Shown: positions 47,591 through 60,729 of the stretch, piece by piece
Position numbering within the stretch: the first letter of the stretch is position 1
How the letters are laid out: each line of letters begins with the position of its first letter
NCBI GenBank assembly: GCA_023374045.1
Contig: CM041780.1
Location: 33,040,337-33,104,336, forward strand
Reading direction: 5' to 3'
DNA length: 64,000 nt
Source of the DNA: Limonium bicolor
Lineage: Eukaryota > Streptophyta > Magnoliopsida > Caryophyllales > Plumbaginaceae
Notes under the pieces: generated by a model
Told to the model about the DNA's origin: nothing
Databases searched by the model: none
Seen by the model: the letters and a program-made list of their open reading frames with translations, nothing else
Position numbers and translations under genes: made by a program

Positions 47591-49139
47591 CTTTTTGTAA
47601 CACCCCATCTCTAAATACAATGATCGTCGCCCTAAGTCCATCTCGTACATTAACAACGCAGCGAAAAAGTTCTACTAAATTGGTGTTACCACCGTTCGTC
47701 ACCCACATGACTTACTAGGCCTATTCTCTTAACAAGTCACGGTCTGACTAACCAGATAATTACTCGAGCATCTAAAATATTACAATTCATAAACCACAAC
47801 TTATACCGAGTATCTCATATCCTAATACATCATACTAACGTCTCATCAATATACTAAACGAGTGTACATGCACAACTCGTGTAACAAATGTAAAAGCAAC
47901 CCGAAGTACTCTACTCGCTCCCACTCTCAGGTTGAGTCCTCGTCTGGAACCTACCTACAAAGTTTAAATCACAGGCCCCAGGGGCTCAGCACATGGCTGG
48001 TACAGAAAACGTGCAGCCCACAAGCTAGCAGGGTTACACACGACTACTTTGTCGTATACATGCAATTGTTTATTCATACAAATCATAATAAGACGTATGA
48101 TAACAACAACACATTTATGTGAAACATTCACAGCTCAAATAAAGCGAACGTCATAATGGACGCCCATTATGATGTAAGTTAGATTTCTAACTCTTGAGGC
48201 CTGAGAATTGTTTAGTTCTCGTGTTGACCATACCTTATAAGTGTCAACCGTTCTCTTAATAGAACTGGTTGTTCTCTAACTGAATTGTTTATTTTGTCGG
48301 GTCAAAGTAACCCTAGCCAATGAGTTATTAGCTATATTGGGTTAATAAACATTAATTCTTAAGTTATGAGGGGTGTAGGCTTGACCCTCCTACGCCTCCT
48401 GAATTTGCCTCCCACCTCGAACTGTTAACTCGAGCTGGTCGGGTCAGTTTGTCGACCCTAGGCGACAAGTCGTAGACGAGCCATATGCGGAAGACAGATC
48501 TGATATAGATGCCGACCTCCTAACCTAAACATGCATGGCCGGAGTCAGTGCCGGATTCCTCTTCTCCCAAGTTCCAGTTAGCTGAAGTCTCATTGACATT
48601 TGTTAGTTAAACCTCTCTCGGTATTAACCAACTAATAACAGGGAGTATTTATACCTTATACAATTGTTTAATAACATAGTTAATGAACAAGCTCTGAATC
48701 AATTCGTGTTAGTGTGCAATGGACACACAATAACAATACAATAAATCGATTTCATGCTTAATCTTGCTTGGTCGTATCACAATAACACATAGCACACAAA
48801 CCGAGGTAGACCTCGTTAGCAAACAAGCTACAAGAATCCCATACCGTACACCAGAGACTGGCTAGCTCTTAATCCCTCGTTCGCCTAATCCACCGAACGC
48901 CTCTGACTTATCTAGATCTGTAACCAGAACTAGTATTAGTATCCTGTGTCTTAGAACTAATTTGGTTCTCTTTTCAACTTAAACCTCTTCCTAGGTTAAC
49001 CCGGGTATAATAGTATACCGTTAAACGGGTTCGTTCATTTAGGAGCGTTTTCGAGCTCAATTCAAATTCATTAACATACTAACGTCGTTAGCACTTATTT
49101 AGTTGCACAGTTAGCAACTTTAGACTTATACGGACCTTG

Positions 49140-49435
49140 TATTAGGTTTTAGTATTTTTCACTATTCATCCGTATTTCACTATTCATTTATACGGTCTCG
49201 TATTCCACTATTTATTTATACGGCCTCGTATTTTACTATTCATCATATTTCACTATCATATATATGTATTTTACTATTCACGTATACGTCTCGTATTTGA
49301 CTATTCATATATACGTATTGCTATTCATGTATACATATTTACTATTCATGTATACGTATACTATTCACGTATACGAGTACTATTCATGTACACTAAAATT
49401 TTTCGTATACGTCCGTATGATACTACGTATCATAC
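49140..49435 (-). repeat. TATTCAT/ATACG degenerate array in LTR B
   Basis: Units such as TATTTCACTATTCAT followed by (T/G)TATACG(T/G) recur about 12 times. Many contain CGTATACG or close palindromes. It is 2.4-2.7 kb from the LTR start, roughly the position of the GGTCC-type arrays in LTR A and F. Confidence 0.75.
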
Positions 49436-49607
49436 ATATTTATTTCTTTTTCCAATATAACATGTACTTTCATTAAAATACTCTAAGTATTGATTTCTCC
49501 TATACTTATTAAATTATGTTCATACGTATTTATTTCTTTTTCCAATATAACTTGTACTTTCATTAAAAATACTCTAAGTATTGATTTCTCCTATACTTAT
49601 TAAATTA
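49434..49607 (-). repeat. ~86-bp tandem duplication in LTR B
   Basis: Two adjacent copies share TATTTATTTCTTTTTCCAAT through CTATACTTATTAAATTA with only a few differences. Confidence 0.88.
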
Positions 49608-51859
49608 CGGGTATACCCCTCGTATATCTTAAGTTATATACGGGTCTCGTTTAACCCTGTCTTAACTCTGTTTCTTTTACAACTTGTTTCTAAATTCTTT
49701 ATTTAATTTCCTTAACCTTCTAAACCATAAAAATGTGTTATTTACATTACTTACCCATAGTTTTCTCATAATCTCTATTTTACTCACAATAAGTTCTAAA
49801 CTTGTTATTTTTTTTTTAATTCTAATTTCTTCCAAAGTCTTACTTAATTAATTTCTTTTATACTTTTGGTCAATTACCAAAATGTACCCAAGTTAGACCA
49901 GTCTTTTATGGTCAACCCCCTAACCTTCCATAATTTACAATATTACCCCTAATGTTAATTTAACTTAACTTTTTATTCCTTTATCCTTTTAATATCTAAT
50001 CTTTTGCTACAAATCTTATCTACTAGCTCTCTCAACATTTTATAAACTGTCATTGACCAAGTTTGACCACGTTTGACCAGGGAATTTACCATTTTACCCT
50101 TGTGGTCTTTTCTTTTATCCTAACTCATTTATTAACCAATTTAACTCCAATTAATTTCTAATTTTCGTAGCTAATTTTCCTACAGATTTTTGAACATCAA
50201 AAATCATTTTAAACATCTCTAAACCACCAGATTTAATTATCTAATGTTATAGTATATAAACACCATCTTTTATTATCTTTAAATATACCAAAAACTTTTA
50301 AATTCCTTATAACACTTATAAACTCTTTATAAATTGTAAACTTAATTCTACAATTATTTTCTCATCATCTAAACTTCATAAATTTCATAATAACTCATAT
50401 ATACTTTCGGCAATTATAATATATAACTAAAACTTCTCAAATTTTACATATTACTCTTAATTATACTAATTCCTTTAATTTAACTAAGTTAGATATTTTT
50501 TTCTAACTCAATTAATACCCTTAATTTTCGGCCATAATATAAACCATAGTTTTATGAATTTTTCTTGTATATTATGATAGCTTATATTGAAGCTTATATC
50601 ATAAGGAGTATAAATCTATTCTTAGATTTAATAAACATTAACTTTTAATAAGCTAAAAACTGAATATTAATCACCAAAATTTTGGCAATAAATAATAAGA
50701 TAAACAATATGTTAGATCATATATTGATCAACAATTAGAACCTTGAAATAGGTAGTTGTAGGATTTACCTTGTATATTAACCATTAGCTTAATATTTAAG
50801 CTTGATTTCCTTAGAAATTTTGACAGCAATTTACTAGAGAAATTGGCTCCAAAATTATACAACAAGATGAAGAATAGATGGGTTAGTATCCCATGACAAT
50901 CGGCTGTAACAAAACCAAAGAACAAGAAGTTTTCAAGAAGGCAATGTTTTACCTCGAGAATCAAAGGCACTTCTTCGTGGTTTTTCCTGAGAATTTGGGG
51001 TCTCATGAGCTATGGTTGTAAAGCTCTTGAAAATAGGATTCCAACGAGCTATCAAGCTTGTGATTTGGAGTTAGGACGAGAATGTTATTATTTCTACAAG
51101 GCAAGGTGTTCTTTAAGGCTCAAATCTTAGAACATTGAGTTTTTTGGTGTGTTTTTTCTTCAAAGAGAGGATGAGCTACGAATTTGGGAGCTCTCATATG
51201 ACAGGTAAGAGTCTGATTAATGATTCACCAAGGGGACAAGATGATTTGGCAATTCAAGGAAGTCTTGGTTGTTGAAATAGTAGAAATTAAAGTATTTTGG
51301 ACTTGGTGACTCATCCTTGATGTCGGCAGCATAGGGTCTCATTTGACCTGATTCTTTTTTTTGTTTTTCCTTGTATTTATGTAACATTTTATGTATTAAA
51401 CTCGTTCATAATGACTTATACCATGTGTTAGGTATGTTACATAGCCAAAATGCCTTAAAACACATTTATGTGCTTCCGGGTTCACATTGATTATGCAATT
51501 TGTTTGGCTAGTTTAAATGTGTTCTTAGTACATTTACAACCTTTAGATACTTTGTTCGTGAAATATCATGTTGCTCATTCCAACTTAAACCAAGTCGTTT
51601 TTGGTTTCTCCTTGACTTTCGTCAGTTTAGTACCGGTTTTTGTGTGGACTTGTATACTTATTTTGTGTGTAGACGTAATGGTTCCTATGACCATTTTATT
51701 GTTTTCCCTTATTCCTTATTGGTATTTAGGCTCACTTGCCTTTTGTATACATGCTTAAAGCACATTTTCCTTTAAAGCACATTTTGGTGCTCTAAGGTGC
51801 GTTTTCGGTTTAAACGCTAATTCCGCTTAATGTGTTTTACTAATCTTAGAGGTATTTCA

Positions 51860-51905
51860 CATTTGAAATCTCTTGGGAACTTTTGGTAGTTCCCTAATTA
51901 TTTAT
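51860..51905. other. 46-bp segment between LTR B and LTR C
   Basis: It contains no gene. It is the target-side DNA next to B; CATTT (51860-51864) would be the B target duplication but its partner is lost. Confidence 0.4.
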
Positions 51906-52707
51906 TGAAATACCCTGTAATTAAAATAGTGATTAATTAGGCTAATAAGTAATTTAGAAGCTTAATTATGCATAAATAAAATGAGGGAACAAATCCCGAG
52001 GAAACGAATCCTTAAAACGGATTAAAAGCACTAACGAACCTTAAAGCACGTTTTTCGTGGAAACCAAGAAACGTGACTTAAGCGGGTCAAATAGACTCGT
52101 AACAATTTTGGTCAACTAAATAATCATTAATAAATATTAGTGAAGCTTTAGAACCAATAAAATCAATAAAACGAGAAATTAGTAAAAACTGTCAAAAACG
52201 GGTAGTTGTGGGGTAGAAACATAAATAGACCAAACTTATGTGTCCACTTTTGAAAATAAAGTGTAGAGTGTGTGTGTGGTGTGCTGGTGCCAGCCGACCC
52301 CATCCCTCTCTCTCACACACTCACTTATCTCCTCTTATTTACAAACAACAAAACAATTAAAAACAATAAAGTAAACTACTTTACTTACCTCACTCACCTA
52401 TTCTCTCTCCTACCTCACATTCTCTTCACTCACGTACGCAGCCCTATCTCCCTCCTCTCTATTCTTCTTCTTCCTCCAACCGATGGCTATGGAGATTTGA
52501 GAGAACCCACAAAACACCTACTTCTCTTCTCTTGTTAGGTGTCCAAACCTTCTCCAAAAATTATAAAATACCACCATTGTCTTCTCTCATCAAGGAGAGT
52601 ATTCCCTCCTTTCAAAATCCGAAAACGAAAACTTTCACCTCCACGGGTGTGTAGCATTTGGAGCTTCAAGACCACCATTACAACCACCTTCATCTCCTTG
52701 TTCATTT

Positions 52708-53075
52708 GAGGTAAAATATTCTTGGAACCTCACTTGTTTTCTAGCCTTATGGGCAAAACGAAGATTAAATTAAAACCTTGTTTGGTTTCCTTGTACTCTA
52801 GCCGATTTGGCTTTCCTGGAGAGTGGAAAATATTGTTCTTGAGCTATTCCAAGCATTACCTACACCCTTGCAAGGTAATGAAATTTCTAAACCCTAAAAC
52901 TTACATTAAAGCTTTTAAAAGAATGGTTAAGGGTTAGTGTATTAAAATGGTGTATATGAATGGGTTGTAGCTTTTGATTGTGAAGTGTTGTAACCCGTGG
53001 AAGAGAGAGAGAGAGAAGAAGGGAAGAGGAAGAAAAGAAGAAGAAGAAAAGAAACTAGAAGAGGAACAAGGTAAT
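52708..53075 (+). promoter_or_regulatory. Three putative 5' splice donors, LTR C
   Basis: GAG|GTAAAA, AAG|GTAATG and AAG|GTAATT have their GT at 52711, 52875 and 53071 (+805, +969, +1165; spacing as in the other LTRs with the whole set 130 bases earlier). Confidence 0.4.
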
Positions 53076-53794
53076 TGTGCTCACTTGTGTAGTCTTGTAT
53101 ATATGTATGTAACAGATTTTAGTAACTTATTACATATGTATTAATCTAGTAATGGGTAGTAGTGTAATGTGTAAGAGAATACAAGTGTTTTAAACCTTTA
53201 ACAGATATGTAAAACTTGTGGAAACCTAGTTGGGATTGGGATGTTGTGTGCAGGAATTTAGTGAGTGTTTAATGTGTAGAATTGTGTTGGAGAGCTATGT
53301 ATATTGATATTGATTATAAACAAGTGGTGTGGATCATATATGTGAGTGAAACAATGTGGTGAGAGTATAAAAATATAGGGGAGACTATGGCAAAATTTAC
53401 TTAGGATTAGAACACTTAATGAACTAGAAGCTCGGTGAAAATATATGTTGTAACAGATTTTGAATGAGTAGTTTAATGGGTAGATTGAGAGAGGTAGCTA
53501 ATGTATTGTAATGCATTAGAAACTCTAGAAATGACATTAGACAAGGGAGTTATAGATGGGGAGTGTTAGTGTCAAATCAGTAGCATAATGCAACTAGAAG
53601 AAACAATGTAAGTGTTGAATTGAAACTAGGGAAATAAGTGTGTAAATTAGTATAGAAGTATGTAAAGAGTTTGATGGATGAACTAGGGTGTATTAGGAGG
53701 TTTAATTAGTGTTAAAACATATGGGAATAAATGTAGGAACAATGGGGAAGTAATGGGTAAGAAGAGGGACTGAATCAGAAATAAAAATGCAATT

Positions 53795-54125
53795 ACTGGG
53801 CCGGACCGACCTTGGGACTGGACTTGCAAGGTCGGTCGAGCCTACATTTACAAGGACGGAAAGATTCTGGAATGGACCGACCCTGGGGACCGAACTTGCA
53901 AGGTCGGTCGGCCAGAAAATTTCCCGTCATAAAACCTTCTAGAATGGACCGACCTTGGGGACCGGACTTACAAGGTCGGTCGGCCTAAAATTCGCCTGTA
54001 ATGTAACCTACTGCAATGGACCGACCTTGGGACCGGACATGCAAGGTCGGTCTACTCTAGAATATCAAAACCAAAACTCACTGGAATGGACCGACCTTGG
54101 GACCGGACTTGGCAAGTCGGTCGGC
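53795..54125 (+). repeat. Hairpin minisatellite ACCGACCTT...AAGGTCGGT in LTR C
   Basis: Five units of about 60-75 bp are each led by a variant of CTGGAATGG, then ACCGACCTTGGGACCGGACT and TGCAAGGTCGGTCGG. Each unit can fold on itself. A sixth partial unit continues at 56375-56412 after the D insertion. Confidence 0.9.
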
Positions 54126-54161
54126 CCTGTAATCTTCCAGCGTATTACCTTACTGACTTCG

Positions 54162-56369
54162 TGTTATAACCCGCACAGTTGCAACATTATATTATATCCG
54201 GTTTATGTAATGATCTAAGATGTATTACATTATGATTGTCAGTTGGGACTTCGGCGGTATTGTTTTGATAGATGAGGGCAAGGAAGTCATTGCTTTAAAC
54301 AATTAAGGTAATTGTTTTCTTTAATTAATAAGGAAAGGGAGCCTTATTTAATTATTAATCTTCTAATTGTTTTACATTACGATCAGTTTCCTCCACTAGT
54401 TCCATCGTGCGTTCAGAACATCGACTTCCATTCTTCTCTCTCTCTCTGTTCTCTCTCTTGCTGAGGATCGTGAAGGCTGCTGCTACAATCGAATTGAAGG
54501 GTTTTGCTGCTACGTTTCTCTGATCGATTCAGGTTTGTATTCCAGAATTCGGGACTGCGTTGGTGGTTTTCTTCTCTCTCTGTTTTCTGATTTTTAGCCG
54601 TTGTACATGATTAAATTAGAAGGCTTCGTTGCTGTTGAGTTGTGATTGTGCGGGCTGTGAACTGCTGCAGATTGTACAGTTTATTCACTTCCGAAATCAG
54701 GTTGGTGTTGCAGATTTTGGGGTTTGGATAATCTAGGGTACTTCATTTCAGTTTCTGATTTTTGTCAATTGGTTTGGATAATCAGTGGCTGTTGATCTGT
54801 CCGGATTGTTGCTCTGCGTGGATTGTGCCTGCTGCCTCAGTTCGTTGTTGTTTCTGCTGATAAACGAGGTAGGTGGTTACTCGATTCGGTTTGGAAGTTC
54901 AGCCATGGATTGCAACGGTTCTGTTTTGGGTGTGAATTCTGTTTTGTGTTGTCTGTTTGGTTGCGTTTTGGAATGGTTAAAACCCCATGGTTCTCTGTTT
55001 TCTCTGTGATTTGGTGTGTGTATCAATTTGGCAATTCGTGATGATGTTTTTGCACAATTTTTCTGCTCTGCTCGTCTTCTGGAAAATGCAGTTTTTGCAC
55101 TGTCCGAACTTCCGTCCGAGCTTTGAAGTTCGGACAGTGCGTTTTGCTCTATTGGTTTTCAAAGTTCGGGGCATGTCCGAACATAAGTCCGAACTTTGAT
55201 GTTCGGACACGCCCTTGGGTTCTTCCCTGATTTTAGTTCGACCTGTGTCCGAACTTGGACGTCCGGACACAAGGTCGGACCTTCCGCGTAACTCTTTTGC
55301 GTAACCCGTCCGAACATCAGTCCGAACATTGATGTTCGGACCTTCTGAATTCCTCTATCTGATTTCAATTCGACTTGTGTCCGAACATTGATGTCCGGAC
55401 ACAAGTTCGGACATTTGACAATCTCTGGTTTCCGAGTCTCGACTTGTGTCCGAACATCGACGTCCGGACACAAGTTCGGACACCCCTCTGTTTTCAGCGT
55501 AACTTCTTCGTTTGAACTCCGATTTGAGTGCCGTCTGCGGCGTTGGGTCCCTTATGACCTATGTTACTGATTTATGAGTGTTTTGGCATATTTAAATGCA
55601 ATCTTGCTTCTGTTTAAGCAACCCTTCTGTTTGGGACATTTCACACTGTTTCTCTGAGCCGTGAATGGCTGGGTCGAGCTATTCCGTGGTATACCATGTA
55701 GACGTCGTTCTGAGTGTGGGTCATTCCCTTCTGTTCTGTGGGGTTGACGAACCCTTTGGCTCTTTCGAGTCATTTCTGCGTTGCCGAGAGACCTGTTATG
55801 GTCTATGGGTCTTTGACCCTTCTGAGTGTGTGCATTGTGTCTTGTCCCTTCTCTGTTTAAGAACTCTGACTGTTTCTGCACCGGGGACTCTTGTTCCCAT
55901 TCTGTTTCTGATTCTGAAAGCTTCTGACTGTTTGAGGAATGTGGATATTATGCTTATCTTCTCTTCTTCTGTTTCCAATTGTTTTGAGCAACCTTACTCA
56001 TGACGGTCGCTGCTTAATGGGCATAGTTGTGTGCTCATTCCCCTACTTCAAACATTTTTGCAGATTGATCAGCGAGGATCATCTTAAGATTCTGGAGCTA
56101 TAGAGTTTAGCTTTTCGTTTGTTCCGACTGTTATTTATGATGTTGTAGCCTTAGGGCCTTACACTATTTTGACTTTTGTTTCTGACTTGGATATGTATTT
56201 GGGATTTTGTATTTGCTTCCACTGTATTTGAATACTTTGGTTTACAATGTTTATGTAAACTCCGTTTTGGGCCTTTATTGCGTTTGAGTGTTTTAGAGCC
56301 TTGCGTTATTGGTAGTAATACGCGGCGTGTAATACCCTTAACTCTTAGGCCGGTTTTAGGGGTGTTACA
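54162..56369 (+). mobile_element. Solo LTR D (2.2 kb), TSD CTTCG
   Basis: It starts TGTTATAACCC, ends GGGGTGTTACA, and is flanked by CTTCG at 54157-54161 and 56370-56374. It is a different family from C. It has a CTCTCTCTC tract near 54436, a GTCCGAAC/GTTCGGAC hairpin array (55095-55485) and an acceptor-like TTTTTGCAG at 56055-56063. Frames of about 100 codons (such as 55665-56003) show no known domain. Confidence 0.9.
55095..55485 (+). repeat. GTCCGAACTT/AAGTTCGGAC hairpin array in LTR D
   Basis: About a dozen GTCCGAAC or GTTCGGAC blocks alternate, pairing over 8-11 bases within units of about 60-70 bp. Unit spacers contain TTTCAATTCGACTTGTGTCC-like text. Confidence 0.88.
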
Positions 56370-56374
56370 CTTCG

Positions 56375-56433
56375 ACCGACCTTGGGTCCGACCCTGGGTA
56401 AGGTCGGTCGGGTCAAACAAATATATATATATA
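56375..56433 (+). mobile_element. LTR C, part 2
   Basis: It resumes the C hairpin array (ACCGACCTTGGG... AAGGTCGGTCGG, to 56412) after the D target duplication, then an (AT)n run, and is cut by LTR E at 56434. Confidence 0.75.
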
Positions 56434-58358
56434 TGAAATACCCCAAACCTAGTTATGTTGGTTAAACACTAAAATAAGGTGTGGTAAGACTAAAAAGAGT
56501 CTTAGAAACATAGTAAACAATTTAAACCATAGAAAACACAAATAAATGCCTTAAGGTCAATAAAGGCTAAAATGTGCTCTAAGCTTGGGATAAGCTTGGT
56601 TAAGACCTAATGAACTTACCAAGACCTCATTTGTATACTAATGAACATATTAAACCAATTACCAAAGAAAACCAAGCTTGAAAACAGGTTAAAACATAAA
56701 ATGTGCTTTAAGGAGTCTTAAAGCACATTTTTGAAAAATTGTTTTTGTAAATGAGTTTTGAATGGCTAAATGTCCATCATTACACTTTAATTAATATGTG
56801 TACTACTTAGTATCACATTTGAAAGTCTATATCAATGGGAAATCAAAAATTTCACATCTATGTGCCTTGTTTTAGTGAATAGTAACAAAATAAGCAAGTT
56901 TATAACATAAGTTTATATAAGTAAGTTAAATGCTCAACAAAGACTAAAACACCCCTAGATGAATAATGGGGGCCGGTTATTATAAGGTGAGTCACCACCT
57001 TGTAAGTTAACAAAATAAATAACAAATGATAAAGCAAGTTACTATTTGTTTTACTACTTAATATCTCTTAAAAAGCAAACTTATCTCATTCTCTCATTTC
57101 CCACGGTTCCAAGCTCTCTTCTATCTCTTCTTCATTCTCCATTCACGGTTTTGCAATAGTACCACCACCATTCTTCATCGTCAACCTCTTGTAATTCCTA
57201 GCTCACTTTGCCAAAAAAAAACAAAGACTACCATTCTCTTAGTCTCATCAAGCTCTTCATTCCTATCTTCTCAAAATCCCAAGAGCTCCATTTCGGTGCC
57301 AAGAGGAATCACCATGGGAGGAGCTTGAGCTCATCTTTTCACATATTGTTGTTCTCCTTTGCTTCTAGGTAAGGAACTCAAAGAAAAATAACATTTCCTC
57401 CATGTTTGTGTTGTCCGAAAATCACCATTGATGGTGTCTTTACCTTGCTTGTTTAGCTTCATTTGAATCTTCCAAGGGCTTGGTGTAGTCCTCTCTTGCT
57501 ACACATCCAAACTCTCTTTCCATTCCAAGGTAAAACAATTATCTTAATGCTTTAAAATAATATATGTAACTAGGGTTTCAATGAGATGAAGCATAAGGCT
57601 TGTATACTCATTTTATCATTTGTATAATGTTTAGAAGTTGACAAGCAACTAAAAGCCTTGCCAATTTAGTCAAGGAAACAAAAGAAGTTTGTGAGGAAAA
57701 GAGGTAAATATGCTAACCTAATGTGGTTTAAAGTCTTAGGAGAAATGAGCTTATATTGCTTATTAAAAGATCTAAGGAGCCAATGGTGAATGACTTAGTA
57801 AAATGTTCTCAAGGGCTTAGTAAAAGGCATATGTATTGCTGAGTGTATTTTCAGGTCAAAGGCAAATATATTGTGGAAATTCAGTGTTTATGATTTATGC
57901 ATCTTAAGGGCCTAAGAGCCATGTTTTTCAGGGCCTAAGTGCCAAGCAATTTAAATTATGCACTATATTGTGATGTAGTGATAAATGAGTGAAGTTTGTG
58001 TATGAGAATGTGTTTGATGGATTTTAAGTGTTCTTGGTGTTTTAATGGTGAAAACAATGTGTTTTTGGTTAGTAATGTTCTAGGAGAGTCCATGTCAAAA
58101 TTTAGGCAATAAACAAGAAGTTCTAAGGGTTTAAAATGAGTTTCGTAAGTTAGGAAATGTTTAGAATGGTTAAGTGTTCAACTAGTGAAAGGAACATGTA
58201 TTAAGGTGTTTTAGGTGTAAAAGGGCTTAAGCATTATTTTAGAGGATTTAGAATGCAAAAGAATGTTTTGGGACATTTCAAGATCATGGTGAGATTGTGT
58301 TTAGGACTTGTGCTATGTTGGTGAATGAGGGAGAAGTAATGTATTGCATGAAGAAACT
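56434..58358 (+). mobile_element. LTR E, 5' part, cut by LTR F
   Basis: It starts TGAAATACCCCAAACC. AAAGCACATTTTTGAAAAATTG lies near 56716, a leader-like pyrimidine tract at 57080-57150 and AG|GTAA sites at 57369, 57530 and 57704. It is clearly similar to LTR F over its whole visible length. There is no PBS between E and F, so they are nested separate insertions rather than the two ends of one element. Confidence 0.8.
57366..57710 (+). promoter_or_regulatory. Three putative 5' splice donors, LTR E
   Basis: TAG|GTAAGG, AAG|GTAAAA and GAG|GTAAAT have their GT at 57369, 57530 and 57704 (+935, +1096, +1270). Confidence 0.4.
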
Positions 58359-59295
58359 TGAAATACCCCAAACTTAGATATGGTGTTAAGTGATAAATTA
58401 AAATATAAGGAGGCAAAATAATGCCTTAGAAACATTAAGAAACCATTTTAACCAAAGAAAACATAAGGAAGCACCAAAAGAGCAGTTTAAGCAAAAACAT
58501 GCTCTAAGCTTGGAGAGACTTGGGTGAGTACCCAAATATTGTTCTAAGACCTTAGTAATATCCTAATGGTCATTTTAAATCAATTAACAAAGAAAACGAA
58601 GCTTGAAAACAAGTTAAAACACAAAATGCGCTTTAAGGAGTCTTAAAGCACATTTTTGAAAAATTGTCTTGTAAATGGGTTTTGAGTGGCTAAATGTCCT
58701 TCATTACTCTTTAATTAACATGTGTACTAATTAGTATCACATTAGGAAGTCTAAATCAATGGGAAATCAAAAATTTCACAACAATGTGCCTTGTTTTGTG
58801 AATAGTAACCGATTAGTGACTAATTAAGTCTTTAACTAATTAAGCTTAGTTAGTTGGTCAAACAAGACCATGACTTGCCTTAATTAATAGGGGGGGCCGG
58901 TTTTCTAAGGGTGTGACTCACCATGAGTAGCCAAATGACATTAGAAAAGAAGAGGGAAAAGTAGGAGTTACTATTTACTTTAAGAAAACAAATATCTTAC
59001 TTTACTTACCTCTCTCCTCATCTCTTCATTCTTCATCTTCTCCACCGGTTTTCTTTTGCTATCTCCCTTCTTCCTCACGTAAACAAGCAGCTCCATGCTA
59101 GCTTCAACTTCCCTTGCACACATCTTGCTCATTTTAGCTCCAAAACCAAAACTAAATACATATTCTTCTTAGTTAGCTCAAGCTCTCTCTTTCTATCTTT
59201 TAAAAACATCAAGAGCTTTGATTTGGTGCCAAGCCAAACCACCATTAGAGGAGGAAACTCAAGTTTGGAGACTCCATTGGCTTCTCCATTCTCTT

Positions 59296-59666
59296 AAGGT
59301 AAAGAAAGTGTAAGAAAATCTAGGTTTCCACCACTTTTTCTTCATGACCGAAATACATGCTCATGAGGCTTCATTTTAATGCCTTGTTCTAGATTGTTTT
59401 CTACTATTAAAAGGATAGAGGAGGTCCTTCTTGCTTCATATCCAAGCTTGTCTTGAGAAACCAAGGTAAAACAATCGTCTTAATACCTTAAAGCACATTT
59501 TTAACCTAGGGTTTGTTCCTTAGGGTTAATGTATTATCTAGTACTCATTGGAGTCATTGTTTTTGGTTAGAACATTGGCAAGGAGAGTTTAAGTGGTGAC
59601 CGAGATTGAGCAAGGAAAAACCTAAGGAAGAAAGTTTGTAAAGCTTGAAAAAGAACAAGGTAATTA
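59296..59666 (+). promoter_or_regulatory. Three putative 5' splice donors, LTR F
   Basis: AAG|GTAAAG, AAG|GTAAAA and AAG|GTAATT have their GT at 59299, 59466 and 59660 (+940, +1107, +1301). Confidence 0.4.
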
Positions 59667-60729
59667 CTTACCTTAAGGTGTTTTATTGTTTAAGGGAATG
59701 GGATTTAGATATGTGATGAGTTTAGTGTAGAGTTTACATTAAAAAAAAAGGGCTATATATAACCTGGGAGAAACAATGATTATGTTTGAGAACTTGTGAC
59801 TAAGGAGCCAATGAGAAAAGAGATAGTCAAACAATGTTGAGATGAATTACAAGGAGCATTTTATTTCAATGGGAGCCTTGTTGTGTGTATTCGCAGGTTA
59901 AAGGCAAATATATGTTGAAATTCAGTGGTTAAGATTATTGTCATTTAAGGGCCTAAGTGCCAAGCATTTTTAAGTTTATACACTATATGATGATGTGGTG
60001 TAGTTTTAGTGTAAATTGTGTGTTGAGGTGTTGTGATGAGAATTTGAGTGATCTTGGTTGTTTGATGGTGAAAAACCAAGTGTTTGGATGTAACTATATA
60101 CTAGAGAACCCATGGCAAAATTTAGAGGAGAACCTAAGTGTTTGAGATGTTCTAAGGAGATTTCATGATTAAGGAAGTACTAGGAAGTTCTAGAGGTTGT
60201 CTTAATGAATAAGGGTGGGATTAAGGTGTTTAAATGGCTTATAATGATTAGGCATCACTAAGAAGGATTTGGGAATCAAAAGAATGTACTTGGGTATTTA
60301 GGACTTAGGTAATGTTGATAAAAGAAGCTAGGAAACTTTAGTAAGTTTGATGTAAAAGAGCATAAAACTTTTAGATGGTTTAGGTAGAAACTAGAGTTTA
60401 GAATTTAAGAAGGCTTGGAAATATAATAGGGGTGGAAAGTAGTGTATATGTTGTGGTCAAGTTCTTAAGGAGGGAATCTTTGGTTGGTAGAAGTTCTAGG
60501 TGAAAGGTATGTTGAAAATGTAGTAAAGAAATAAGTGTTAAGTGTTGGTAGTTGTTATAAGAATTGAGTAAAAGGTTGGAATGATCTTTGGAGGTTATTT
60601 TAATGAGTATGGAGGATGATAAGGTGGGGTTAAGGTCTAAATGATGTTAGAACACATTGGAAGGCTTGAGGAAAAGTTTAGCATTGAAGATTAAAAGTTT
60701 AGTGAATTAACAATGTTTAGGCATGTTCT

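Larger units (their letters stand above)
47596..51859 (-). mobile_element. Element B 5' LTR (4264 bp)
   Basis: On the minus strand it starts TGAAATACCTC at 51859 and ends GGGGTGTTACA at 47596, next to the PBS. It belongs to the A family: AGCCCCTGGGGCC with a T-rich acceptor CTTTGTAG|GTAG (47955) near its end and AG|GTAA sites at 50952 and 50768. It includes an AT-rich array with ATACGTAT-like palindromes (49140-49435) and an approximately 86-bp tandem duplication (49434-49607). The other LTR of B is missing. Confidence 0.85.
51906..54161 (+). mobile_element. LTR C, part 1
   Basis: It starts TGAAATACCCTG and follows the A-family pattern: AAAGCACGTTTTTCGTGGAAACC near 52043, TATA-like ATAAATAG at 52221, pyrimidine-rich leader (52300-52460), AG|GTAA sites at 52711, 52875 and 53071, and a hairpin array (53795-54125). 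It is interrupted by solo LTR D; the CTTCG at 54157-54161 is the duplicated target. Later parts are covered by E and lie outside the window. Confidence 0.8.

Noticed and set aside
55665..56003. 112-codon frame in solo LTR D as a gene
   Set aside because: It has no domain or conservation evidence and is covered on the opposite strand by a similar-length frame.
51906..56369. C to 56369 as a single 4.5-kb solo LTR
   Set aside because: The flanks TTTAT and CTTCG do not match, whereas CTTCG flanks 54162-56369 exactly, showing that D is a separate insertion in C.
56434..58400. E and F as the two LTRs of one short element
   Set aside because: F begins before E reaches any LTR end, and no PBS or polypurine tract lies between them.
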